Source: Paragorgia papillata
Taxonomy: Eukaryota; Cnidaria; Anthozoa; Scleralcyonacea; Coralliidae
Length of the DNA: 64,000 nucleotides
Direction of reading: 5' to 3'
Assembly (NCBI GenBank): GCA_035771165.1
Contig: JAWNZC010000229.1
Location: 1 to 64,000 of the forward strand
The notes beneath the pieces are model-generated. The model was given only the letters and a program-made list of their open reading frames with translations, did no database searches and was not told the DNA's origin. A program made the translations under genes and the position numbers. Below are positions 12,401 to 23,978 of the stretch, piece after piece (the stretch's first letter is position 1; each line of letters opens with the position of its first letter).

Positions 12401-14919
12401 CCCGCGAGGCGGGCTACCCGAATTTGCAGGTTTGGGGACGTCACACCCAAAACTGTGGGCGTGGCAGCCCAAATAAGGTCATAAAATCGATTAACGCCTC
12501 AGGCGTCGAGACTTACATATTTGGAAAGCCCGCGAGGCGGGCTACCCGAATTTGCAGGTTTGGGGACGTCACACCCAAAACTGTGGGCGTGGCAGCCCAA
12601 ATAAGGTCATAAAATCGATTAACGCCTCAGGCGTCGAGACTTAATATTTGGAAAGCCCGCGAGGCGGGCTACCCGAATTTGCAGGTTTGGGGACGTCACA
12701 CCCAAAACTGTGGGCGTGGCAGCCCAAATAAGGTCATAAAATCGATTAACGCCTCAGGCGTCGAGACTTACATATTTGGAAAGCCCGCGAGGCGGGCTAC
12801 CCGAATTTGCAGGTTTGGGGACGTCACACCCAAAACTGTGGGCGTGGCAGCCCAAATTAAGGTCATAAAATCGATTAACGCCTCAGGCGTCGAGACTTAC
12901 ATATTTGGGAAAGCCCGCGAGGCGGGCTACCCGAATTTGCAGGTTTGGGGACGTCACACCCAAAACTGTGGGCGTGGCAGCCCAAATAAGGTCATAAAAT
13001 CGATTAACGCCTCAGGCGTCGAGACTTACATATTTGGAAAGCCCGCGAGGCGGGCTACCCGATATTTGCAGGTTGGGGGACGTCACACCCAAAACTGTGG
13101 GCGTGGCAGCCCAAATAAGGTCATAAAATCGAATTAACGCCTCAGGCGTCGAGACTTACATATTTGGAAAGCCCGCGAGGCGGGCTACCCGAATTTGCAG
13201 GTTTGGGGACGTCACACCCAAAACTGTGGGCGTGGCAGCCCAAATAAGGTCATAAAATCGATTAACGCCTCAGGCGTCGAGACTTACATATTTGGAAAGC
13301 CCGCGAGGCGGGCTACCCGAATTTGCAGGTTTGGGGGACGTCACACCCAAAACTGTGGGCGTGGCAGCCCAAATAAGGTCATAAAATCGATTAACGCCTC
13401 AGGCGTCGAGACTTACATATTTGGAAAGCCCGCGAGGCGGGCTACCCGAATTTGCAGGTTTGGGGACGTCACACCCAAAACTGTGGGCGTGGCAGCCCAA
13501 ATAAGGTCATAAAATCGATTAACGCCTCAGGCGTCGAGACTTACATATTTGGAAAGCCCGCGAGGCGGGCTACCCGAATTTGCAGGTTTGGGGACGTCAC
13601 ACCCAAAAACTGTGGGCGTGGCAGCCCAAATAAGGTCATAAAATCGATTAACGCCTCAGGCGTCGAGACTTACATATTTGGAAAGCCCGCGAGGCGGGCT
13701 ACCCGAATTTGCAGGTTTGGGGACGTCACACCCAAAACTGTGTGGCGTGGCAGCCCAAATAAGGTCATAAAATCGATTAACGCCTCAGGCGTCGAGACTT
13801 ACATATTTGGAAAGCCCGCGAGGCGGGCTACCCGAATTTGCAGGTTTGGGGACGTCACACCCAAAACTGTGGGCGTGGCAGCCCAAATAAGGTCATAAAA
13901 TCGATTAACGCCTCAGGCGTCGAGACTTACATATTTGGAAAGCCGCGAGGCGGGCTACCCGAATTTGCAGGTTTGGGGACGTCACACCCCAAACTGTGGG
14001 CGTGGCAGCCCAAATAAGGTCATAAAATCGATTTAACGCCTCAGGCGTCGAGACTTACATATTGGAAAGCCCGCGAGGCGGGCTACCCGAATTTGCAGGT
14101 TTGGGGACGTCACACCCAAAACTGTGGGCGTGGCAGCCCAAATAAGGTCATAAAATCGATTAACGCCTCAGGCGTCGAGACTTACATATTTGGAAAGCCC
14201 GCGAGGCGGGCTACCCGAATTTGCAGGTTTGGGGACGTCACACCCAAAACTGTGGGCGTGGCAGCCCAAATAAGGTCATAAAATCGATTAACGCCTCAGG
14301 CGTCGAGACTTACATATTTGGAAAGGCCCGCGAGGCGGGCTACCCGAATTTGCAGGTTTGGGGACGTCACACCCAAAACTGTGGGCGTGGCAGCCCAAAT
14401 AAGGTCATAAAATCGATGAACGCCTCAGGCGTCGAGACTTACATATTTGGAAAGCCCGCGAGGCGGGCTACCCGAATTTGCAGGTTTGGGGACGTCACAC
14501 CCAAAACTGTGGGCGTGGCAGCCCAAATAAGGTCATAAAATCGATTAACGCCTCAGGCGTCGAGACTTACTTATTTGGAAAGCCCGCGAGGCGGGCTACC
14601 CGAATTTGCAGGTTTGGGGACGTCACACCCAAAACTGTGGGCGTGGCAGCCCAAATAAGGTCCTAAAATCGATTAACGCCTCAGGCGTCGAGACTTACAT
14701 ATTTGGAAAGCCCGCGAGGCGTGCTACCCGAATTTGCAGGTTTGGGGACGTCACACCCAAAACTGTGGGCGTGGCAGCCCAAATAAGGTCATAAAATCGA
14801 TTAACGCCTCAGGCGTCGAGACTTACATATTTGGAAAGCCCGCGAGGCGGGCTACCCGAATTTGCAGGTTTGGGGACGTCACACCCAAAACTGTGGGCGT
14901 GGCAGCCCAAATAAGGTCA
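9401..14919. repeat. 128-bp satellite array, near-identical part
   Basis: About 43 near-identical copies with an exact 128-bp step, for example landmarks at 11143, 11271, 11399, 11527 and 11655. Each monomer holds three inverted repeats: AGCCCGC-GAG-GCGGGCT, ACGCC-TCA-GGCGT, and CACACCCA paired with TGGGCGTG with one mismatch. It also carries GACGTC and ATCGAT palindromes. The array stops abruptly after AAATAAGGTCA, inside a monomer, and unique AT-rich DNA follows. 128 is not a multiple of 3 and stops recur, so the roughly 62-codon frames are incidental. Confidence 0.97.
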
Positions 14920-17650
14920 ATATCCTTGTGTTACTTTATACATAGAAAGTACGGCGTGTCACGGCAATCATATCAATTGCGTTATAATATATATTGCAAC
15001 TCTCGCTCGAATAACAACAATATAAGCGTATTTTGTTTATTTCAGTACAATTACAAGCCATATTTCAGCGATTTTAGATATGTATAAGTACAGATTTTAG
15101 ATTAAATTTTAAGTTCATATTCAACCGTCATAGCTTATGCTGTCAACCCGCACAACCGTAATCTAATGGCGGAGTACAAGTTTGGGCTGCCTGTGGTGCC
15201 GTCTGGAACTGACTCGTCTTAATTTATACCGCTTTTGGCCGGTTTGGAAAGCGTCTTATCAAACCGTTTATGTGACGTTAGTGAAGATTATTTCTATTTA
15301 ATTATGTTACTGACAGTCTGCGGATCATTTTGACAGTAAGTTTGCTCCGGAAAAATACTTTAATATATAAAGTATAAGTACTCTACAATAAAAATGGCAT
15401 GAGCCGTAGCCCAATTTTAATAACAAGGGGAATTATACCTAACTAAAACAGGAAGTTCAAAAGGGAAACCGAAATATAACCTAAGCGAGAGATTACACAG
15501 TCACACTTATGTTTTTAAGTTTTAAAAATTCCTTGTCTTCGACACTTATTGAGCTAGGGACAAATTTATGTTTTACAACATGGCGGAAGCTCCTCGTTTC
15601 CTGTCGTGACAGCCTCCCCCATTAGCTTGAAGCCAGAGGATCTGTAAGTTCTTTTACAAGATCAGGAGATCGGTATCATTGGTCTTTATGATGTCCTCAC
15701 CAGCTAGAACACGACAATGTGGAAACTGAGAAGTGCTCGGAAGCAGTTCCATGAGAGCCATGAAACACATCCACTCGTTGCAAAACTCTCTCGCTAATCA
15801 AATAGACCCGCCCGCGTTAAAAAAACAAGTTGTGCGCCAAAATTTAAAACTAAGTACTTCATGTAAGTCAATGTTATGGCGGCATGGAGGGAGATTATTC
15901 AAGGAGGGAGATATTTATTTCAAGAATAGAAGTTTTTACAAACTTAGTAAGTATTTTATGTATGAACCGTTGTCAATTTTTAAATGTGATGTACTATAGA
16001 CGTTGTTGGAATGATGATAAGTTTTTGAAAGTTTAATAGTCTTTGGTAAATTTCATATTCAGACGAGGCAATACATGTATAATTTCAGCAGTCTCATCGA
16101 GCTTTGTAAACTGAGAGGCTATGCATTGCTGAACAGAAATTAAATTTTCTTCTAAGAAGACAAAACTAGCTTCATGATCATGCAAGCAACAATGTGTAAA
16201 ATGTCACCTGATACCCCCAAAATGTCCAGTGTTATCCCATGGTGCTCGAAAATGTCCTCCGCAGTCCTTTGAAGTCCCAAAGTCCTCCAAAATTGGAAAT
16301 TCCGGGGGGTTACTTCGCATTTTGCGCTTGACTTTCCGTGAGTATTTTAAAATGGCGACTTTACGTTGTAAACTAGACTTGTTTACGTTGAAACTTTCTC
16401 CCACCGTTTTATCCTTCGCTACTGACGACATAGGAAAAGTAAATCAATATTGTGGATGTATTCAAATGCCGTTGGCTGGGATTTTGGATATTATTTTGCT
16501 TTGAAACGGTTCAATAATGTTTGGTTCTGTCTTTGAACTGTCAGATATTTTGGTGTTCATTTTGAAAGCAAACAAGGATGGGAAAATTACTTCATTGTTA
16601 TAAAACAACTCTTCTACATCGACATACAGGTGAGAAGCTTCTAATATCATTATTAAATACTTTATTTCCTGTAGTTTTTTGGTTTAAAAACGGCCAAACT
16701 GCACCGTTTTCTAGTCTGAAGCTTGTGCCATTGGAAAATGGTTTAGTATTAACCAAAATAAAATACTAAAGGCCAATTCAGTTGTAAAGAGGTTTAATTG
16801 AGATTCATTTTCTTTTTGAAGTGGCCACTGTATATCTGTAAGGGACGGACCATTAGATTTATGAGGGGGGGTTGGGCAATTACCAAAAAAAAATTCGAGC
16901 ACAGCCTTATCCTGGGAAAAAAATATCGTGCACAACAAAACCCCACAACATTGATGTTATTATTAGTACACTGTAATGACTCTAAAATAGAAAAAGCGTA
17001 TTCATTAGTTGAGTAAACAAGCATTATTTTTAGTTTGCAGTCTTGAAATAAGCACTTCAGTGAGTAGCTGGGTATTGTGAGTACATGTACAAACATGGTA
17101 AATTATTAAAGTATTAATCAACTGTTTCTCTTTGAAATATATTATGGTTGAGTAATAGAAATAGGGAATGTAGAATTCTAACATTTTGAGTAAAGGCCCT
17201 AATTGTCAGAGAAAAGTGTGAGAAAGAAACTCTTTGATGAAGGGCCTTCACTTGTACGCTTAAAAAAATGGTTATTAACCCAAGCACTTGGCTTTGAAAT
17301 AATTATGATATTACTAAATACTGTGCATCATGTAGAAACAACAGACCTGCACTGCATTATTATAAACAGTCTGCAAGATGTCCATGTACTATTAGGAAGA
17401 TATTGGCTTCAAGCTTAACTATAAAGAGAAGAAAAATAACTTAGACTTTTTCTAATTGCAAAGCAACTCATGCCTATTAACGCTAATCATGTCAAACCTC
17501 AAACACACCATTTTATTATGTAGTTAACATTTAACAACCATAATTGTCATCAAAGTTGAGCTGACTAAGTATAGTTTAGTTACCGAGAAGGAGGTAACTA
17601 ACTTTAGCTAAAGGTTTAAAAGGATATTGGCAATATGGATATGAGGATAT
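14920..17650. other. AT-rich stretch without a recognisable gene
   Basis: Non-repetitive AT-rich DNA. Open frames at 15733-15999, 16229-16504 and 17203-17418 lack convincing ATG starts, recognisable domains and flanking splice sites. Two short ATGGCGG/ATGGCGA motifs (about 15580 and 16352) resemble YY1-type promoter motifs but nothing else supports a promoter. Confidence 0.6.
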
Positions 17651-17848
17651 GAGCCCACTCACTAAATTTAGAACGCTTGAAATCACGTCGAGGACCATTC
17701 GAGGACTGGGGCGAGTAAGTGTAGCCTGGGGGGGGAGAGAGATCTTTGTCTACATGATCTACCCATCATCTTCTCCCCCTGGTTTGACGTACTTGTCCCA
17801 GTCCTCGACGTGATGTCAAGCGCTCCAAATCTAGTGAGTCGGGGCACT
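17651..17848. mobile_element. foldback (MITE-like) element
   Basis: Two imperfect inverted arms of about 80-90 bp, 17651-17739 and 17770-17848, share ACGTCGAGGAC and a CACTAGATTTGGAGCGCTTG-type end, and flank a short centre. The left arm has a short internal duplication of CGAGGAC. There is no coding capacity. Superfamily is unknown because no clear target-site duplication is visible. Confidence 0.7.
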
Positions 17849-17851
17849 CTG

Positions 17852-18095
17852 TTTAAACGGGAAAAAATAAGTTGCGACTTAATTAAGACGCGTCCTATAT
17901 TTAAGTCGCGAACAAACTCGTGTAAATGGTGAATTTGTTCGAGACCAAAGTAAGTTGCGACTAAAATAAGAACAGGGTTGAAAGCTAGTCCAAAATAATT
18001 CGCGACTTACTAGAAATTGACCGTTTATACGGGCGTGTGTTCACGACTTAAATAGGACGCGTCAATTACGTCGCGACTTATTTTCCCCGTTTAAA
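17852..18095. mobile_element. MITE with ~70-bp terminal inverted repeats
   Basis: Ends are TTTAAACGGG and its inverse CCCCGTTTAAA. The inverted arms continue through AATAAGTYGCGAC and GACGCGTCCTAT to a total of about 70 bp. It is 244 bp long, non-coding, and directly abuts the preceding foldback element. Confidence 0.8.
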
Positions 18096-18526
18096 TGGCG
18101 CTAATGTGACCATGGTAACAAGGAATCCGCGCCTCTTTTAAAAGATTTAATGTTTGAGAGTTCGACTCTGTGAAAGTATTCACAATGAATACCATTTTCT
18201 AAAGCATTTTATCTGGAGGAGCTTATATTCAATAAAGTTAGACAACTGAGAAGATTTTCAAGTATGTATTTGAAATAAGTCAAAGCAAAAAGTAGTGAAT
18301 TTTTGAAGTGTACATTAATGTGCAGATTGAATGAAATATTCTAACTTGCTGCTTACTGTTATTTCTGTGCTTTTTATTGCTCAAAAATGAATTGTAAAAA
18401 CTGGTAATGTTGGGTATAGCACCTGAGGAAGAAGTCTTTGTTGCTGAAAATCCTGAGTTAGAAACATAAACGCGTCTTAAATATATTTCTTATTAGCTTT
18501 TAAAAGTCGTTTTTACATTCACGTGT
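18096..18526. other. AT-rich stretch, nothing recognised
   Basis: Single-copy AT-rich sequence between a MITE and a microsatellite. No frame, repeat or RNA is evident. Confidence 0.5.
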
Positions 18527-18813
18527 AGACAGACAGACAGACAGACAGACAGACGACCGAACCGACGAGCCGACCGACCGACCGATATCCGAAGACCGAC
18601 GAGACCGACCGACCGACCCGACCGACCGATCGACCGACCGACGACTGTCGACCGATTCGATGTCCGACCGACCGACCGACCCGACCCGAACCCGAATGAC
18701 GAACCGACCACCGAATGAACCGACCGGTTAACCGACCTAATCGACACCCGACCGAGCCGATGACCGAAAAGACCGCCGACCGAAGACCGAGCGACCGACT
18801 GACCTGCCCGACC
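18527..18813. repeat. tetranucleotide microsatellite (ACAG then GACC/CGAC)
   Basis: A clean (ACAG)n run of about 28 bp passes into a degenerate (GACC)n tract of about 260 bp with many 1-2 base irregularities. Confidence 0.95.
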
Positions 18814-18824
18814 CTCAGATCAAG

Positions 18825-20048
18825 TTTTAGAATGAATTATTTCGAGTTTAGAATGAATTTTTCGAGTTTAGAATGAATATTTCGGGTTTAGAACAGTGGT
18901 TAGAATGAATATTTCGGGTTTAGAACAGTGGTTTAGAATATTTTGGGTTTAGAACAGTGGTTTGAATGAATATTTCGGGTTTAGAACAATATGTTTTAAC
19001 AAATGAATAATTTCGGGTTTAGAACAGTGTTTTACAATGAATATTTCGGGTTTAGAACAGTGGTTTAGAGTGAATATTTCTGGTTTAGAACAGTGGTTTT
19101 GAATGAATATTTCGGGTTTAGAACAGTGGTTTACAATGAATATTTCGAGTTTAGGACAGTGGTTTAGAATGAATATTTCGGGTTTTAATAGTGGTTTAGA
19201 ATGAATATTTCGGGTTTAGAACAGTGGTTTAGAGTGAATATTTCGGGTTTACAGTAGAACAGTGGTTTACAATGAATATTTCGGGTTTAGAACAGTGGTT
19301 TACAATGAAATATTCGAGTTTAGGTCAGTGGTTTAGAATGAATATTTCGGGTTTAGAACAGTGGTTTAGAATGAATATTTCGGGTTTAGAACAGTGGTTT
19401 AGAATGATTATTTCGGGTTTAGAACAGTGGTTTAGATTGAATATTTCGGGTTTAGAACAGTGGTTTAGAATGAATATTTCGGGTTTAGAACAGGTTTAGA
19501 ATGAATATTTCGGGTTTAGAACATGTTTACAATGAATATTTCGGGTTTAGAACAGTGTTTTTTGGCAATATTTCGGGTTTAGAACAGTGGTTTAGAGTGA
19601 ATATTTCTGGTTTAGAACAGTGGTTTAGAATGAATATTTCGGGTTTTAGAACAGTGGTTTACAATGAATATTTCGAGTTTAGGACAGTGTTTAGAATGAA
19701 TATTTCGGGTTTAGAATAGTGGTTTAGAATGAATATTTCTGGTTTAGAACAGTGGTTTAGAGTGAATATTTCGGGTTTACAGTAGAACAGTGGTTTACAA
19801 TGAATATTTCGGGTTTAGAACAGTGGTTTACAATGTATATTTCGAGTTTAGGACAGTGGTTTAGAATGAATATTTCGGGTTTAGAACAGTGGTTTAGAAT
19901 GAATATTTCGGGTTTAGAACAGTGGTTTAGAATGAATATTTCGGGTTTAGAACAGTGGTTTAGAGTGAATATTTCGGGTTTACAGTAGAACAGTGGGTTA
20001 AAATGAATATTTCGGGTTTAGAAACAGTGTTTTAGAATGAAATATTTG
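18825..20048. repeat. 33-bp minisatellite
   Basis: About 37 copies of a 33-bp unit, AATGAATATTTCGGGTTTAG followed by AACAGTGGTTTAG. Because 33 is a multiple of 3, one plus-strand frame reads MNISGLEQWFR repeatedly, for example at 19272-19499, but it is broken by indels and stops. A variant carrying ACAGTAGAAC recurs at 19251 and 19779, exactly 528 bp (16 units) apart, with the same order of neighbouring variants, which shows block duplication. Confidence 0.95.
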
Positions 20049-20110
20049 ATGAAGTTGTGTAGATCCTGCGTGGTTAATTTGGGAACTCGCGTGATTATGG
20101 GTGGGGTGGG

Positions 20111-20118
20111 TATAAAAG
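20111..20118 (+). promoter_or_regulatory. TATA box
   Basis: TATAAAAG in a G-rich context lies 45 bp upstream of the candidate start codon at 20156. That spacing suits initiation around 20140 with a very short leader. Support is the motif and its position only. Confidence 0.5.
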
Positions 20119-20155
20119 GAGGCGAAGGTCAATCACGAAGCAATTCTGTATTGTC

Positions 20156-20780
20156 ATGCAGGCTCTGACCGAAGAAGAGGAAAGAGAAGCGAGGACGCTA
20201 TTTCAACTCCAAAGAAGGCAAGAAGACGACATAATTGCTTTCTTCTTCGTATCTTGGTAAGTTGAATTAATATTTGCTTTATTTCCTTACTCTTCATTTC
20301 TCAAGTTATTAAACGCAAACACTCGAGTGAATTATTAACTACGTTTTCTTTGCTCTCCATTCTTGTTCAAGGTCGAAGGAGAGTTTGAAGAAACGATGGC
20401 TGTTCTTCGTATCTTGGTAAGTTGAATTAATATTTCCTTTACTTCCTACTCTTCATTTTCAAGTTATTAAAACACAAACACTCGAGTGTATTATTAACCA
20501 CGTTTTCTTTTCTCACGAAATATCGCCATTCTTGTTCAAGGTCGAAGGAGAGTTTGAAGAAACGATGGCTGTTCTTCGTATCTTGGTAAGTTGAATTAAT
20601 ATTTCCTTTACTTCCTACTCTTCATTTCTCAAGTTATTAAAACACAAACACTCGAGTGTATTATTAACCACGTTTTCTTTTCTCGCGAAATATCGCCATT
20701 CTTGTTCAAGGTCGAAGGAGAGCTTGAAGGAAGAAGAAGATGATGGCGTTTCTTCTTCGTATCTTGGTAAGTTGAACTAA
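20156..20780 (+). CDS. candidate four-exon mini-gene with duplicated 45-nt exon
   Basis: Family not recognised. A spliced reading frame joins 20156-20256, 20372-20416, 20541-20585 and 20711-20780, giving 86 codons ending in TAA. Each intron is about 113-125 nt, begins GTAAGTTGAATTAAT, and ends in a pyrimidine-rich stretch with TTGTTCAAG. Exon 1 leaves two bases of a Trp codon; the two 45-nt exons keep that phase, so each adds the same 15-residue block SKESLKKRWLFFVSW. The predicted protein starts MQALTEEEERE, is acidic then basic-aromatic, and ends in an acidic tail. The last exon has a longer variant (56 nt to the next GTAAGT), so reading stops at 20780 unless spliced again. A TATA box lies 45 bp upstream. 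It could instead be a non-coding transcript or the 5' part of a longer gene. Confidence 0.42.
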
Positions 20781-20785
20781 TAATG
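20226..20785 (+). repeat. ~170-bp exon-plus-intron tandem duplication
   Basis: Exon starts at 20372, 20541 and 20711 are 169 and 170 bp apart. The repeat unit contains the 45-nt exon and the following intron, including donor, CACTCGAGTG block, pyrimidine tract and acceptor. The 3' part of exon 1 and its intron form a first, more divergent copy. Confidence 0.85.
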
Positions 20786-21092
20786 CTTTCTTTACTTCCT
20801 ACTCTTCATTATGAAGTTATTTAACGGAAATATTCGAGTGAATGGAAGTGTATTTTCTCGAGTCCGTCGAGTGGTCATGCCGCCATGTGCTCGCTCAGTT
20901 CAACACTGAGTTGACCTCGTGAAGATGAGAGCAAATATTACTTGAAATTCAATTCATTTGTCTTCTTAAACCAATTAAGCAAGTTGTTGTTTTAGTTTTG
21001 AAGCTTTTTTAATTGATTTTACGACATTTTAACGAGTTTCACTTTTTACTCGAGTACAGGTTTGGCAGGAGGCAAGTCATTAGGGACTTTAA

Positions 21093-21315
21093 AGCCCTAA
21101 TCAAACGAGAACGCAAGTCATCGCAAGTTGGCAGTCACGCTATCTCAGCCAGCCGCTCTGAATAGTTTCCCGAAAATATCATGTACCGTGACAAAGTTAA
21201 AACTTGTTTAAAACACTCATGAAACCTTTATTTTGTTAATTTGGGTGTTCAAACGACCGCCACAGAAAATTCTGACTGCACTTGCGATGACTTGCGTTCT
21301 CGTTTAATTAGGGGT
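21093..21315. mobile_element. PIF/Harbinger-like MITE, copy 1
   Basis: 223-bp non-coding element with near-perfect terminal inverted repeats of about 35 bp beginning AGCCCTAATCAAACGAG. It is flanked by TAA at 21090-21092 and 21316-21318. A 3-bp TWA duplication is typical of PIF/Harbinger. A second copy lies at 56296-56533, with its interior reverse-complemented relative to this one. Confidence 0.82.
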
Positions 21316-21318
21316 TAA

Positions 21319-22315
21319 GATTCAGGCAACGGACTACGGCTACGGTAGAAAGTTTAAAAGTGGTAGGAAATGGTGTTGTATTTATACATTACAATTTCAA
21401 GATACACAATCGCACGGGTTCGTTTTATTCTTAAGTTCTTGAAGAAAAAGACTTGTTCAATCAATGTTGGTCGCGAGAATAATGGTAAGCATTTTCCAAG
21501 GCTTCTGTTGTGACTCCGGTTCCGCGTTGTCTTGACAACGTAAAAATGCTTTTTCTACGTTCTCGACAGAGTCACGACGGCATGAAAATTACTCTTCGGA
21601 CCGTCATTGCAAAAGTTCTTTGTATTTGACATAAAATTCTATTGTTCAAACACGTTGTCGTAGTCGTCGTGTTTTCTTAAAGTCCCTAGTGGCGCTCGGC
21701 ACCATTTTGTTTTCAAACAATTTATAACTTGTTACTCAGGCTACTATGGTAGGTGGAGTCTTGGTTCGGCTTTTTTTGGGGTTCCACAAAATGGCATTAT
21801 TGCATCATCCTGTCAGGCCTTGCGAAACTGGAAGGCATGTTGCATGCTCGATTTTTCGAGTTCTTTCAAGACAGAACAGATGAATTTATTACAGACGTGA
21901 GAAAATGCTGTGTTGACACTTGACATAATTGACTTGAGGACTAGAGACACAAGAAAGAGCCACAGAATATCAAAGAACATATACGTACTGGTTACCTAGT
22001 ATTAAATGCCTTGCTGCTTGGTCCAACAACTACGAAACGCAGGTGATAGGCACCGAATAATGCAACAAAATGTTTAGATATGTTGGTTGTCTACAAGTCA
22101 CCCATCATGAAGGTGTCGTATTACATTTGGAAATGTGTTTCAAAACATGTTTAAATACTTTCTGTTGGTACGATTTACATGAATTCTATATCCGAACCAT
22201 CGCTTGAATCTGCCGATGGTAATTTCTGGGTAGGGGTGTGGTGCTGACCCTTTCCCAGACCTAAACTAAAAAAATCAATACCCTATCCCGGCACTGGTGT
22301 TGCATTGGCATCCAT
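21319..22315. other. stretch without a recognisable gene
   Basis: Mixed single-copy DNA. Small hairpins such as CGTTGTC-TT-GACAACG near 21530 are visible. No supportable frame or RNA. Confidence 0.5.
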
Positions 22316-22396
22316 ACCGTATCAGACCAAAATTGGCAATTTATATACCCTATTCAGACCAAAATGGACAATTTATACACCCTACTCCAGACCATG
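22316..22396. repeat. short ~31-33-bp direct repeat, about 2.5 copies
   Basis: A unit containing TACCCTATTCAGACC and AATTTATA occurs in tandem, slightly diverged. Confidence 0.7.
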
Positions 22397-22450
22397 AAGC
22401 TTAAACTGTTCCATAAGGACTGGCCACTGGCTGCAAGTGTGGGTGATTAA

Positions 22451-22989
22451 AGGGTCTTGGGCAATAAAAATTAAGTTTGTTTCATTTGAAAGAACTCCCC
22501 AAATGGTATAAGAAGACCTTTTGTAATTTTTCAGTATCTTTCTTGTGTTTTGAAATATTTTGACCAAAGACATTGTGCTGTACGCCATGTTGTTGTTAAT
22601 ATTGGGTCTAATTAACTAGGAAACTGGTGACATCACAAGCAGGGTAAACCTGATGAACACTACCCCTCTGTTGCCCAAATTTCCACGGAAGGAGCTTTTT
22701 AAATGTTGTGGGTCAATTTTAAAATGGAAATAGTGCAACAAAAAAATGAGTTTCTAGCTCGTAATGTCATAAGGTTGGCAAGATAAAAATTTCACTTTAC
22801 CCTGCTATATGTCGTCACATGCATAATTTTGCATATTGAAAATAATTCCAAGATGGCGAACAGCATGCTGAGTTTGGTCGAAATATTTCCAAAACCAAAA
22901 CAGATACGGAAAAATTGTTAAAGGTCTTCTTACACCATTTGACGAGTTCTTTCAAATGAGACAAACTTAATTTTTATTGCCAATACCCT
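22451..22989. mobile_element. long-TIR element, 539 bp, non-autonomous
   Basis: Inverted arms of about 150 bp (22451-22600 and about 22845-22989) share AATAAAAATTAAGTTTGT, ATTTGAAAGAACT and AGAAGACCTTT. The left flank is TTAA and the right is TGAA. The arms share short blocks with the terminal repeats of the larger TTAA element at 57102-58708, so the two may belong to one superfamily. There is no coding capacity; an ATGGCG motif near 22853 sits at the inner edge of the right arm. Confidence 0.75.
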
Positions 22990-22993
22990 TGAA

Positions 22994-23978
22994 TTATGAA
23001 GGATGCAGATCAATGTGGCTGTGTCGAGGCATATCAAAGGCACTCCAGGCAGTATCCCTTATATGGGTACACCTTCCCAAGGGTCTAACATCTGGGTCTG
23101 TCCAGTCTATAGCTTTGAGTTTGGACTCTAGTTTCGTCTATTGAATAACCTCTCGTTTAGTTGTTGGTGTCAGTTTGCAGGAAACTTTGACTTCTTGAGA
23201 ATGATATTTTAATGTTTGTGATTGATAGGGTTTAATATTGTTGGATAATTTTTGTTGTCCACACACACTTGGTGTGTTGCAAATTTTGACTGTATGTTAT
23301 GTTTTTCTTGTACTGTAGGAGGATTAATTTTTAAATGTTATGATGGAAAGGATAAATGGAACTTTGGAGAAATTATTTAACCATGTATGGACAAGGATGT
23401 AATGTATGGACACGGATATAATGTATGGACACGCATAAATGGATATCACAAAAAGAGGTAACAGTGCTTGTACTGCAAGGAAAAATTCTACATTGATTGC
23501 ATGGTTTTGTTATATGTTAATTAGTGTTAAAAGTCTGCATTATTTAAGCTTCCGAATTGCTAGTCTGGTTGAGAGAGCGGATTTTCATTCGGTTAAATTT
23601 TGCATGTTAAGTATTTTCTACAATTGGTTACAAACTACGTTCTTGGTATATTCAATTGCGGTGTAATTAAGGCCTTTTGATACGCATAAAGACTCATCTG
23701 CATAGTTTTAATAGAAGCACAGCCAAGGTTCTTGTTTTTGCCTGCTACGAATTACCACAACAAGGTCAAACTTGGAGTAGTAAGTTAGTGCATTTTATTG
23801 TATGGTTGTATTAAAAAATAATATGTTGCACATATAATTATACACAAAGAAATCTATAAACCAAATGAACCCACGCACAAATAACTAAATAATAAATGCA
23901 TAAAAATTATTAATAAAGTTAGTAAACACGTACACACATGAGTAAATAAAAGGAATTAAAGCACATGAATAAATTGAT
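22994..23978. other. AT-rich stretch, no gene supported
   Basis: Contains a small three-copy repeat of ATGTATGGACA at about 23383-23440. The open frame at 23439-23666 has no recognisable domain. Confidence 0.5.

Noticed and set aside
9401..14919. Possible CRISPR array or 5S/snRNA cluster
   Set aside because: There is no repeat/unique-spacer alternation, the whole monomer is repeated, and no polymerase III internal boxes or known RNA sequence is seen; the surroundings are eukaryotic.
9355..15087. Repeated ~62-codon plus-strand frames
   Set aside because: One per 128-bp satellite monomer, starting at non-ATG codons; the identical peptides reflect the DNA repeat.
15733..17418. Several 60-100-codon frames
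   Set aside because: Non-ATG starts, overlapping on both strands, no family resemblance.
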